Assembly (NCBI GenBank): GCA_030704615.1 | Contig: CM060732.1 | Location: 8,866,001-8,930,000, forward strand | Direction: 5' to 3' | Source of the DNA: Takakia lepidozioides | Taxonomy: Eukaryota; Streptophyta; Takakiopsida; Takakiales; Takakiaceae | DNA length: 64,000 nt | Part shown: piece after piece, positions 23,315 to 32,821 of the stretch | Position numbering within the stretch: the first letter of the stretch is position 1 | How the letters are laid out: every line of letters begins with the position of its first letter | The notes under the pieces: generated by a model | Database searches by the model: none | The model's input: the letters and a program-made list of their open reading frames with translations, nothing else | Told to the model about the DNA's origin: nothing | Program-made: the position numbers and the translations under genes

Positions 23315-24240
23315 GACGTCCCTTCCTGCTCCCACCGTGCACGCCTCTCATGCGCTGCTACCTCGCCTCCATGCCCGATTTGCAACCTTTCTCTTCTCAC
23401 GATCTGCGCAAGCCTCCAGTACTGCAAACTGATGAGAGATGTTCTCCCTACAGTGGAAGATTGTACAAGATCTGATGATCATCCCCCCGTACACACACCC
23501 CCTGCTTCTTCCCCAATCAACCACACTCTTTCTTAACACTTAACACAATCAATCTCTCTCTCCTCTCCTTTCATTACACACATACGTCCGAAAAATACCG
23601 GGAAAATACATGCGCCTGGTATGTATACCTCGCTAGGTGTGTAGGTAGGTAGGTACCTAACAGTGTTGAGAGGGTTTTAGATTTTTATTTTTATTATTTT
23701 TATTTATTTTTGGGGAACAGGGGGATTGTAGCCCTGTACACTTTATTAAAATGATAAGGAAAAAATAACCCTACAGATTGCCTTTGAGGCTAAGAATTGA
23801 GGTGCCACTCCGATCCAAAAGCAACACTAGTAGAGGAGAAGAAAAGGCAGAGAGAAACAACTACAGGAGCTTAAACAATTGTAAGCTGCAAGGAAACAAG
23901 AAGGAGAAAACTGAGATAGAAAAAGGGCAGTTGAGAGAGCTGCAGCTAAAGGCAATCAGAACAAACAGTGGCTGATGCCTATATCTAGTTCCTAAAAACT
24001 AAATTACCAGTAACTATGGCTGGATAGCCACAAGATGTGATAGTGACCATAGCCTCACTAGGTCCTCCACCATTGTCCCTACTACACTCAAACTCAATAG
24101 ATCAAGAGGCCGGGTACAAGAGTTGCCCCATCGTTAGTCGCCGTCTTGCAACCTGTGAACTTGAGCTTGAGATCTTGGGTATTGACTCCTATGAGTTTGG
24201 CCTCCCATGTCTTATGAGCTGCCACTAGTCATATCCACTA
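23315..24240 (-). promoter_or_regulatory. Upstream region of TWD40-1 (5' UTR and promoter expected here)
   Basis: There is no coding signal between the TWD40-1 start codon and the end of the Ty3-like element. The segment has an A/T-rich tract near 23680-23720 and CT-rich stretches near 23550. No clear TATA box or start site could be chosen from sequence alone. Confidence 0.35.
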
Positions 24241-24244
24241 CCAC

Positions 24245-24390
24245 TATCCCAAGCAGGGTGGACATATCAATCTCCATCAGGAACCCTCTCAAGAGGTGGT
24301 GTCAAGCTTCCCGTGTGCCAACCTCTTGAGCATCGATCACACACAAGCATAGTGGCGGCACCACGAGCATGCCCACATAGCATGCAATGC
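24245..24390 (-). pseudogene. PHD finger at the integrase C-terminus (degraded)
   Basis: The reading frame 24267-24704 runs from an integrase tail with a glycine-rich DYVYLQQ segment into CMLCGHARG, then MLVCDRCSRGWHTGSL, then PPLERVPDGD. This is the C4HC3 PHD spacing (C-x2-C, C-x2-C-x4-H-x2-[Ser for Cys]). The final Trp-x-Cys-Pro-x-Cys is recoverable only by undoing a TGG-to-TGA stop and a one-base loss at about 24255-24265. PHD fingers bind histone H3 tails; here it would take the place a chromodomain holds in chromoviruses. Confidence 0.7.
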
Positions 24391-24462
24391 AATCCTGCAG
24401 GTACCACTGCAAGGTTGGGATCTATCCTCCCATCCACATGTGGAAGGTGACATGGCGCACAA

Positions 24463-25989
24463 TTACGCACATGGTCCTTCCATACCATGCCATCTCGACC
24501 CTCCAGAATCAACACTCCTGAAGGCAACACCTCCCTGACCCTTAGAATCACACGTCCTGCTGTGACATCCAAGGTCATAGGCGATGTCTGCTGCAGATAC
24601 ACATAGTCCCCAGGGTGGAAACACCGAACACCTGGCCAATATCCCCCTCCACGTATAGTGACATACCTCAATGTCTCGGTGTTGGGCAATAGCAAGATTC
24701 TCAAAAGCCATAGGCATGACTTTCTTGAACAACTCTACCCGCTGGGCACATGCTTGTGTCCACACATCCGGATCATCAAGGTTGAGGACTATTGCAGCCT
24801 CCTTGCGAATAGATGCAGACAAATCTGGCTCTCGGCCAAAGAGAAGGAAATATGGTGAGCAGGAGGCAAGTGATGCTTGCTTGCTGAACCTGTAGCCCAT
24901 GGCTAACCAAGGTACCTGAAGATCCCAATCTCCTAGGTGTCCCTTTTGCAAGCCATACTTGCGCAAACCCATCTTCACCGTCTGCACCACTCTCTTTGCC
25001 AAGCCATCGGCCTGAGGATGATCCCGAGAAGTGGTATGGTGGTCTATCAAGGCTTTATCACACAAAGCCTGAAACTCCCCGAAGAACTCTCTCCCTTGGT
25101 CTGTGAGTACCTCATTCGGAGCACCGAATCGGCTAAGCACATGATCCAGGAATGCATACGCAGCCCCCTCAATAGCCTTGTCAGGCAATGGAACCAACTC
25201 AATCCACTTGGAGAAGTGCTCCACCATCACCAACACATATCTATGGTGACGCATCGTCAGTGGCACAGGCCCTGCAAAGTCAAGACTCCACCTGTAGCCC
25301 AATCCCATGATGGGTAAAAGATGCAACTGTGGTGTAGGGGCGTTGAATGAAGCACGCACCTTGTCACACACCATGCACCTAGCCACGAACTGTTGCACCT
25401 TTGTGTGCATACCACGCCACCAATACTGCCCCTGCAGTAAACTATGAGTGCGTCGCACTCCAAAATGCCCCAACTCCTCATGGGCATGCCGTACTAACCG
25501 TGCACGTTGTGTTGGGTGAGGCACGATCCTCACCCGACCATCCTCCCACACTCGAAGCAGGTGTATCCCCTCCCACTTGAACCTCTTGGCTCGTTGTAGG
25601 ATCCGATCCCTCTCATTGGCAGTCACTCTAGCTGCCGTGTCTCCAGTGCGGAGGTAGTCCAACACAACCGAATCCTCATGTATATCTCTGGCACCATCTG
25701 GCTCATCACTAGCCTCAGGGTCCTCAGACACTCCGTCTACAGTCATCCCTGTTGTAGGTCCAACCTGACCTCCCAATGCCAAGATACACAAAAAGGTAGA
25801 TGCATGCCATCCCGGCACCATCTCCTCGTCTGTCTCACCATGCCACCGAGCTCCAGTGTCATCCTGCTGGCTCATGCATGGATTACAACTCAATCCATCC
25901 GTATCCCTATTGACCAAACCCGATCGATGCACAACCCGAACATGTCTCTCATGCTCCTCCACCGTAGCACAAGAGGCAAAGCAATTCAT
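24463..25989 (-). pseudogene. Ty3-like integrase (HHCC and DDE core; catalytic Glu replaced by Lys)
   Basis: The 508-residue ORF has a leader, then the HHCC domain HAHEELGHFGVRRTHSLL ... CMVCDKV, then the DDE core. The core has DFAGPVPLTM with the first Asp, EVLTDQGREFFGEF with the second Asp, and HPQADGLAKRVVQ, where the third catalytic residue Glu is expected but AAG (Lys) is present. The region upstream of HHCC contains GNWEPDVGPIVTRGE, which in Ty3 elements leads into RT, yet no RT follows. After about residue 430 the ORF is out of frame relative to the C-terminal domain in ORF 24267-24704. Confidence 0.82.
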
Positions 25990-26429
25990 GTAAGCCTCAG
26001 GAACCGCCGTATACGTCGTCTCTCTCCTCTAGTGACAATAGGTCCAACGTCAGGCTCCCAATTGCCCTTCGTAACTGCAACCTTAAGTTCAGCAGACTTA
26101 GAGGTAGAGGACGTGTCCCGTGGTTGCTATGCCGCAACCTCTTGAGCAGTACTCCCTGCCTGCTCAGTCAATGACAAAGCCTCATCCTGCCCCATCATCT
26201 CATCCTTGAGGACCTCCTCAACCCGAGAAGAATCCCCAACCTCATCCATTACAGCCGCCTTGGCTGCCAACTCCCTCTGAACCTCGAGCACCTCCCACGT
26301 GTGCCATGGATGTCTACACCCCGTGGTCTTCACCAGCTCGCCCCCACTCACTGCCTGTATAGTCTCGGTAGGCAGAGAGACCGTCAAGGGAAGTGCACTC
26401 CGCACTCTTCGTTGCTCAGCCATAGCCAA

Positions 26430-27647
26430 GCTGATAATCCATGTCAAGCAATTTAGATCCATTGCTTGCCCCAACACCTGACGACGTGATGCCTCAGAAA
26501 GAGAAGGCACCGCCGTGGTCCCAGTGGGAAAACCCATAGCGCTCTCGCTCGTCGGCATTAGGCTCCACTAACTGCTGCAACTGAGCATCCCACAGGAGGC
26601 CAGGTCCGCTATCCCGGAAAGCATGCGATCCTGGGAAGCTGAGCAGTGTAGGTAGTGCTGCTTGTGGTCGACCCACCTTGTTGACCACTGCCAAAGGCGA
26701 ATGGTCATCATGTCTCACACGCTGAGACTACCTCCCTGTGTCCAAAATGCTATCCACTGTGAGGTATGCTGGCCGCTGCACCCCATCAAATGCACGCTTA
26801 AGCAGTGCGGGTGGCATCAAGTTAGTCCACCATAACCATGGACGATGAGCCCATGACCCCACTGTAGCTGCATCCAGCAACACTGCTGACCCAAGCCACG
26901 ACCGGACTTGATGCACACTGGCCATCACCCTGGCCCGAGAATTGCCCATCAGTGGCACATTCTCCAAGTGTATGCTGGAGATACAGCTTGATGAAGCTGT
27001 AAGTGGCACAAAACCTGCACCATCTCCTAAAACAGACCCGACCTCGAGTCTTGCAATCCATTGCCATGCCCGGCTGATGAATGCTCTTGGCAGGGCCAAC
27101 CTGCCACTACCAAATCAATGGAGCCAACCCGCTCCAAATCCTGCACCCCCAGCAACGAAATGTCTCATGGCAAGGCCTGCTGATATCCACGAACTGCAGA
27201 CACCGGCAACAACTCAGGGTACTGCTACACCAACTGAGCAACATGGCGTAGGGAGACGCGTCGTGCAGTCTCATCCCTCTCCACATAGAGGTAACGCCGT
27301 ACCTGTACACCTGTCTATAGAAGAGCAGCCAATCCGGTGCTAATCCCACCAAACAAGTCCAGAAGGCAAATGCCTTCATCCGGACACTGCCACATGATCG
27401 GTGTGGTGTCCAATGGTGACAATTGAGGTGGACCTGGTGCAATCCCCGCACTGTCCTCCTCTCCTGACGGTACAAAAGCCTCTACACAGGCTTGTTGCAC
27501 CCGACAATCAGCAACCCGTTGCAAATCCTTGCTTGAGCCCCATAATGGAGTGTGAGCAACCATGGCAGGCAACTCCGCCATACCATACATGTCATCCTGC
27601 TCTCCCGGAGGTGACACATCCTCTGAATGAGTGTTGCCATCCAACAA
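26430..27647 (-). pseudogene. C5 cytosine DNA methyltransferase domain captured by the retroelement
   Basis: After a linker, the minus strand reads, in the family's order: motif I LLDLFGGISTGLAALL (about 27330-27362); motif IV DLVVAGWPCQEHSSAGHG with the catalytic Pro-Cys-Gln at 27087-27095; and GLQDSRSGLF. Motif VI LENVP (Glu-Asn-Val) is near 26960, an HRPWLWWTNL block near 26850, SFPGSHAFRDSGPG near 26640, and motif X GQAMDLNCLTWI near 26465. The reaction in the family is transfer of methyl from SAM to cytosine C5. At least four in-frame stops (TAG/TGA where Gln or Trp is expected) and a frameshift before motif VI inactivate it. The HRPxWW block resembles DNMT3/DRM-type enzymes, but I cannot fix the subfamily. 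Confidence 0.82.
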
Positions 27648-27656
27648 CTCTCCAGG

Positions 27657-28727
27657 TCAAGTCACTGCAGCTGTGAATGCTGCAAGTGTTGGCATCTTGC
27701 TTCGCTGGGCTATCGCAACTCCTCTTATGAACGTCACAGGGAGCTGCACACGCCAGCCCTCCCCTGACTGCCATTCAGGCCTATAGGAAGCTGACTCCTC
27801 CCAAAAATCCAGGGTGAAGCCCATGGGGTACAACACTGCCCCACCAACAAGGACATCGTATGAGACCGCGTCTGTCACAATGGCCTTGGCTCTCATCACT
27901 GAGCCATCTGTAGGATGATCCGGCTATAGTTTGATAGCCAACTCACGTCGTGTTATGCCCCGAACCTACTCTGACCCTCCCAGAGATGTCTGTATCTGGA
28001 AAGGGCACGGCTCCATATCCGCCTCCGTGAGGCCCAAGCCTGCAATAGCAGCTCTGCCCAGCATCAATGGCTGAGCTCCCGAGTCCAACAAGACCCGCAG
28101 TGGCCGGTACCTCTTGCCTGCCGGTCCACTCAAACAGAAAATGCCATCCTGGTTGTTTAACATGACAACTCCAGGTGTCACCATGGCGCGCTCAATGGCT
28201 GGCCTAGCTGACAGCTCCATCAACCTAGCAGCTGTAGCTTGCCATGGCGCCGCCGTGGCAGTCTTGACCCCCACATCCGAGGATCCCTCCGGCACTACAC
28301 CTCCCACTATCTCCGCAGAAGATGAAGTAACCTCCCCACTCTCACATAGTGTAGCTGCTAGCTTGAACACCTCAGCTGGTCTTACCCCCGGCGTCGCAAT
28401 CATGGTAGCCAAGAATAATGGAGCCTGGCACATAGCTGTGGCTGCCCCCAGCAGCACACTAGCTGCCGTAGCCTTGGCAACACTAGGTAGTGGTGTTGCC
28501 CGTGTAGCTCTCCCCAATGGCATAGTAACCTCCGCCTCGGTAACAGTCGGGCGAGAACTAGGTGTCATGGACGGCGTCGACATTGTCTCCGCCAATGTGA
28601 ATGACTGAGGAAGCCTGGCCTGACGGCTTGCCTCCCCACGCTGTGGATCCAACTCCACCTCCGCACCCCGTGGCTCAGGAACTTGTGCTGCTCCTCGAGT
28701 CACTGCCGCAGCTGACTCCACTTGCAC
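27657..28727 (-). pseudogene. Retroviral-type aspartic protease domain and linker
   Basis: ORF 27966-28727 ends with RYRPLRVLLDSGAQPLMLGRAA, the aspartic protease active site D-S-G-A, then GLGLTEADM. ORF 27657-27899 follows after a frameshift with TDAVSYDVLVGGAVLYPMGF, which matches the protease C-terminal half leading to the next domain. The N-terminal 150 residues are low complexity (Ala, Thr, Pro). It would cleave the polyprotein in an active element. Confidence 0.7.
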
Positions 28728-28850
28728 TAGTGGTAGTCATGCCCCGCACATAGTGGTAGTGGTAGTCCTGCCCGGCACTAGTGGTAGTGGTGCCCCACCC
28801 ATAGTGGTAGTGGTAGTGGCACCCCTCACTAGTGGTAGTGCTGCCCCGCA
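28725..28850 (-). repeat. Minisatellite in the element's coding region
   Basis: Imperfect units built on GGTAGTGGTAGT and CCCC(G/A)CAC alternate on the plus strand. In the minus-strand ORF (28737-29126) they read as repeats of the type LPLV-x-G-TTTTT-M-GGA. Confidence 0.75.
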
Positions 28851-28957
28851 CATGAATCCCATGCCTCCTAAGTCTCCTCCCTCAGGAGCAGGAGGTGGAC
28901 CATCCAGCCTTGGAGCCGGTACCACCTGAGCTGTGGCCATGGTAGCGAGCCTCTGCT

Positions 28958-30396
28958 CTAGCTGCTGAAGCCGGTTGGCCATGCCTTGGTCACCACCCTG
29001 ACCTCCACGTCCTTGGCCATGTTGAGCCTGGCCTTGGCCTGCACCTCGTGTCTGGCCACCTCGTCCTCTCTGGGCTGCTCCACCTCGCCCCCAGCCACCA
29101 TTGTTCCATGGAACTGGCCTGGGCACAACTCAGGGTGCAAACCATAGCACTGGGCCTCTCCATGCCCGTACCTGCCACAATGCCCACACTGCACCTGTGC
29201 AGGCTGTGCCGGTGCCAAACCATTGCCTCCCTCTGGGCAATCATTCTTGACATGGGGTCCTCCACATGTCCAGCACACCACATCCGCCCGTTGTTGGCCA
29301 GCAAATGAAGGGAGAGACCCCTGCATCTGAGGTCCTCTTTGCCCTTCCCTGGGCTTCACCTGAGCCCCCTTGCTACCTTGAGCACGTTGAGGTAGTGGCT
29401 GGTTAGGAGCACCATTACCCCGTGGTGCCTCTTTAGCAAATCCTACCATGACCACTCGTTCCTCCACCATGTTGAGCTATATCTGCTCTGCCAGCAAAAA
29501 CACATTTGCTAAGGTGGGTTGGGCCGCTTGTAGGAGAGTTGCATCCCGCACCCTTCTCCTCAGCTCCTTGTCCAATATCCCGTACCAGAACTGGACTGCC
29601 TGAGCCTCCGTAACCCCTTGGGTTACATAATCAAGCGCCTCATGCAAGTGAAAGCCTCCCTCAAGCTCTCAGTAGGCTTCCGTTGGAACTCTTGCAAGCT
29701 CCTCAACTTCTCTGTCCTCACCCCTTGGTAGTTCCTTCTCAACTCTTCGAAGAACTCCACAACAGGGTTGAAGGCAGGCACCGCCACTGGTGCTGGTGCA
29801 GCAGTACCTTGGGTGGCCGTCGTAGTTGTTGTACCACTAGTCCCACTACTGCTCGTGGAAGCTGCTGTTGTAGCTGCTGCTGCTGGTGCAGCTGCCGGTG
29901 TGGCTGCTGCCCTTATGCCTCTAGTGCCTCTAGTGATGGAGACATAGTCGGGTGACCAGTACATCCTCTACTCCTCGATCTCAACATCGTGCCCCCGCCT
30001 AAACTCATGGTAATCGTCCATGGGCGGCCCCTCAAGAAGCTGAAATAGCCCCTTCCATGCCATGAAAGGCATAAATAGTTGTGGATTGCGCATTTTCTGC
30101 AAGTCACACCAACTATCAAACTTTTGGATAAAATCATCCAACTCAATGGTGCCCACCGCCCCAGAGTACCTTCGTGGCCCCTTGGTGGCTCCATACATCT
30201 CCTCCATCGTGTCCCACAACAATGGCAAGGAAACAACTTGCACTGCCGGTGTGAGTCTTCCTGATTCACAATCCGAATCATAACCTTCCGTAGAAGACAC
30301 AAGAGGTGAAGGTGGCCTAAACCGCACACCTCGTCTCGTATACCCGCTAGTATCGCTAGTGCTCGTACCGGCACTTTCCCCAGCAACTAGTCGCAC
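28958..30396 (-). pseudogene. gag: gag-like polyprotein (capsid and zinc knuckles)
   Basis: The N-terminal ORF 29968-30396 continues in the same frame into 29623-29964 across one TAG codon. It has LDDFIQKFDSWCDLQKMRNP, typical of retrotransposon capsid, an Ala/Thr/Ser-rich linker, and VVEFFEELRRNYQG. After a frameshift near 29625, 28958-29470 encodes two zinc knuckles: CWTCGGPHVKNDC (one residue short of the canonical spacing) and CGHCGRYGHGEAQC (canonical C-x2-C-x4-H-x4-C). Gag packages the element RNA in the family. Confidence 0.75.
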
Positions 30397-30720
30397 CTCC
30401 GTGTTGACAAACTGACACTCAACCGGTCATGAACATGTCTCTAAACCCCTTTCCACAAGGTAACCGGGTAGAGAACCTGATGCGGCTTATGGTTTGGAAT
30501 ACTAGGTTCCTAACATAGCCTGCGCCTGCACGTGCACCTGCATCCACCGCAGGCACTCCTATGGTTGGCTGGTCATCACCTCCAACCTCACCACAGGAGA
30601 AACAAAGATGGTATGACTGGTCATCAACCCAGCCTCACCATCGACAGCATGCTCTAGGGTGGGATCGGCGATAAAGCTCGAGTCCACCACCTATAAAATC
30701 AAGCGCCCACACAAAACTAG
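30397..30720. other. No gene seen
   Basis: This interval lies between the gag start and the next ORF. It would be the leader or LTR side of the Ty3-like element. I found no sequence here that repeats at 23.6-24.25 kb, so no LTR pair can be called. Confidence 0.4.
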
Positions 30721-30732
30721 CATGGCGCACAA

Positions 30733-31958
30733 TCAAGCCTTAGGCTGATATGGAGGCAACTTCTCAGGCATAGGAGATCCCCGTTGTTTCTTCTCCGGCA
30801 TTTGTATCGCATAATCCTCAGCCATGTCAAAATTCCCGTCCATAGAACCAGATGTATCCAAATCATCTTCCCCCCGTTGGCCGTACTGTTTCCTGACCTT
30901 CTGTGGCTTCTCAGTAAGCTTAATTGGCATACAATGTATGCCAACCATGTCTGGAAGCTTATATTGTAAGATTTGTGTCAACCTCTTTCGGGCAAGATTA
31001 GTATATGCCCGCAGCTCATCATCTGTATAGCTGAGTGGGGTGCCAATGACTTTGGAAAAGTGTAGCCACTTTCTGGCTTCATGCCCTTTGGGAAAGATGT
31101 GGTCAAGGCCCAAGTTCTCCTTGGCCAAGTTCTCCAGAGCAAAAGTAAACCAAGAACGGAGTTGGGGATCCTTCTGAAGCATGATCCTTACATCATACAG
31201 ATATGTGTGTGGTGGAACTGGAGGTAACGTCCAATGCTCCCCACTGGAATAAGTCTGAAACCTCATTTGCATCTTTTGCTGCTCAGTGTGGTAGTGTAAA
31301 ATAAAATAAGTAGCATAATACAGCCCACATCTCATGACCAAACTAGGTACCTCCTTGGTCTTGGTGTAGATGAATCCATGAACAATCTGGAAGGCAATTA
31401 ATTCCTTCAGCATGGTTCCTGCCTCAGACCAATACCGTGCGAAATGGTGATCCTCAATGGGTCAGTCAGTTGGAAGAACCTTAATCCGAGTTGCCACTGG
31501 CAACCAAATGCGTATAATCTGGTAATAGTGTGCCAAAGACTCTGGAGGACTGAATTCTTTCCAAGCCAAATCCATAACAATGGGAATTTGGTTGAAGGGT
31601 AGAATCATAGCCCAATTGTATTCAAGTGCAGCGGGTGTAGTAGGTGGGTTAAAAGAAGCATCACCCCAAACCTCAGACAGTGATTGCTGCAGTGCCATGG
31701 TATCAACACTATCTACCTGGTGTGGCTACTGTGATGTTGTTGCCACAGTCCCACCTGATGTGGCTACTGTGATGTTGTTGCCACAGTCCCTCCTGATGTT
31801 GACAAGTCCTGCACTTCCTGTGCTGAAGATTGACAAATCAAAGTCCTTGCCTGCAAGTAAGTAGCCATGAGCTGTTCCTCAAGAACAAAGACCCGTTTCT
31901 CAATGTTGAAGCTCAAGTCATCCATTTGAGTCTGAAGCCCTTCCACATCCTCCTGCAA
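30733..31958 (-). pseudogene. Unrecognised protein with N-terminal coiled coil (one stop, one small duplication)
   Basis: Three minus-strand segments belong together: 31764-31958 (coiled coil starting MQEDVEGLQTQMDDL), 31462-31698 (starting MALQQSLSEVWGD), and 30733-31413. The last two are in one frame separated by a single TGA. The first is shifted by a 38-bp tandem duplication (31719-31795). The C-terminus is basic/acidic (KKQRGSPMPEKLPPYQ). No domain is recognised. It could be a lineage-specific gene or part of a mobile element, since both neighbours are repeats. Confidence 0.45.
31719..31795. repeat. 38-bp tandem duplication
   Basis: Two nearly identical units containing GGCTACTGTGATGTTGTTGC follow each other, with one mismatch visible. 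The unit length is not a multiple of three, so it breaks the minus-strand reading frame. Confidence 0.85.
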
Positions 31959-31975
31959 CTCAGCTATCCGATTAG

Positions 31976-32080
31976 AGGTTTACTATTTCATGAGCAGAAA
32001 CCATGAGCCATGAGCCATGAGCCACATGAGCGGTGAGCCGAAGTCTAAGACACGCGGATTTCATGAACGGACTACTCCAA
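31976..32080 (+). repeat. ATGAGCC-repeat boundary motif, copy 1
   Basis: CTATTTCATGAGC is followed by several ATGAGCC heptamers, then a GAAGTCTAAGACACG block. The same layout, in the same orientation, is at 46532-46635. Both mark transitions into sequence containing the palindrome family or its genes. Confidence 0.6.
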
Positions 32081-32084
32081 ATTT

Positions 32085-32815
32085 GGAAATGCGGCAGATT
32101 AAACAAGTATTAAAATAATAGTTTTTTAATTTGACCTTGCCGTTTTTGGATGTTCCACATCCTGTAATGCGGCGAAGATATGTCGTCAGTAACAAGTCCG
32201 CTCATGGTTTTTTAGATCCGCTCATGGAAATGAGTGACCGTGCAACGAGAAATCCAGTATACCACGGCAAAAGGACGTCGCATACTGGCCTGTATAGAGT
32301 ATTCCGCGGTTTTACATGCCTTAACATTGGAATGAAGGGTGACCCTTTTGCCGCGATTGAACCAATAGAGTCTGCACCAATAGAGTCTGCAGTACTTCAC
32401 AATTCTGTCATCTTCGGGTATTCGGCGGGAAAGGTTTGCGACTCAACTGGGAAATGCGGTGCCGCATTAGGGTTCGCACGTGCAAAATTTCTGGGCGGTT
32501 TGGTGTTGGCAAAGGCCGCATCTACCAGTACCTACGATGTTACTTGGAAATGCGGCGCCGCATTTCCTTACCGGGGGTCGAATGAGGAAAGCAAAGTTTG
32601 GGAGAGCAGAAAAACATGAACCCTCCAACACACAAAAATACATGCACGTGGAAACACAAGTGAATGACATAGTATTATCTTAGTTCGAGCAAAATAGGTT
32701 ACTGGTAGGCAAGACATAAGTCGGACCTTTCTGTGGCCAGAGTCAGAGCTACTTGCAGCAGTACAATTCTACTATCCGAAAAGGATGGGCATACCATTGT
32801 GTTGGGACCCGCAAG
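32085..32815. repeat. Non-coding stretch with isolated GGAAATGCGG palindromes
   Basis: Two clear palindromes lie at about 32451-32472 (right arm slightly degraded) and 32549-32570 (perfect, GC centre). No reading frame resembles a known gene. This is the 3' flank of the transposase gene. Confidence 0.6.
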
Positions 32816-32821
32816 CCAAGC

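Larger units (their letters stand above)
24245..30396 (-). mobile_element. Decayed Ty3-like element: gag - PR - C5 methyltransferase - IN - PHD, no RT/RNase H seen
   Basis: Minus-strand order is capsid-type gag and two zinc knuckles, then an aspartic protease (LLDSGA), then a cytosine-C5 methyltransferase with motifs I, IV, VI, VIII, IX and X. A zinc-binding HHCC plus DDE integrase and a C-terminal PHD finger follow. The stretch between methyltransferase and integrase (about 25990-26430) is too short for RT-RNase H, and no such motif was found elsewhere in the element. Many in-frame stops and several frameshifts make it a relic. LTRs were not recognised at either end. Confidence 0.8.

Noticed and set aside
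27315-27647. Host DNA methyltransferase gene unrelated to the retroelement
   Set aside because: The domain is on the same strand, with only short linkers to the protease before it and the integrase after it, and decays in the same way. A host gene placed exactly there is less likely.
24658-27676. Plus-strand ORFs between 24.6 and 27.7 kb
   Set aside because: They lie opposite the integrase and methyltransferase reading frames and show no known motif.
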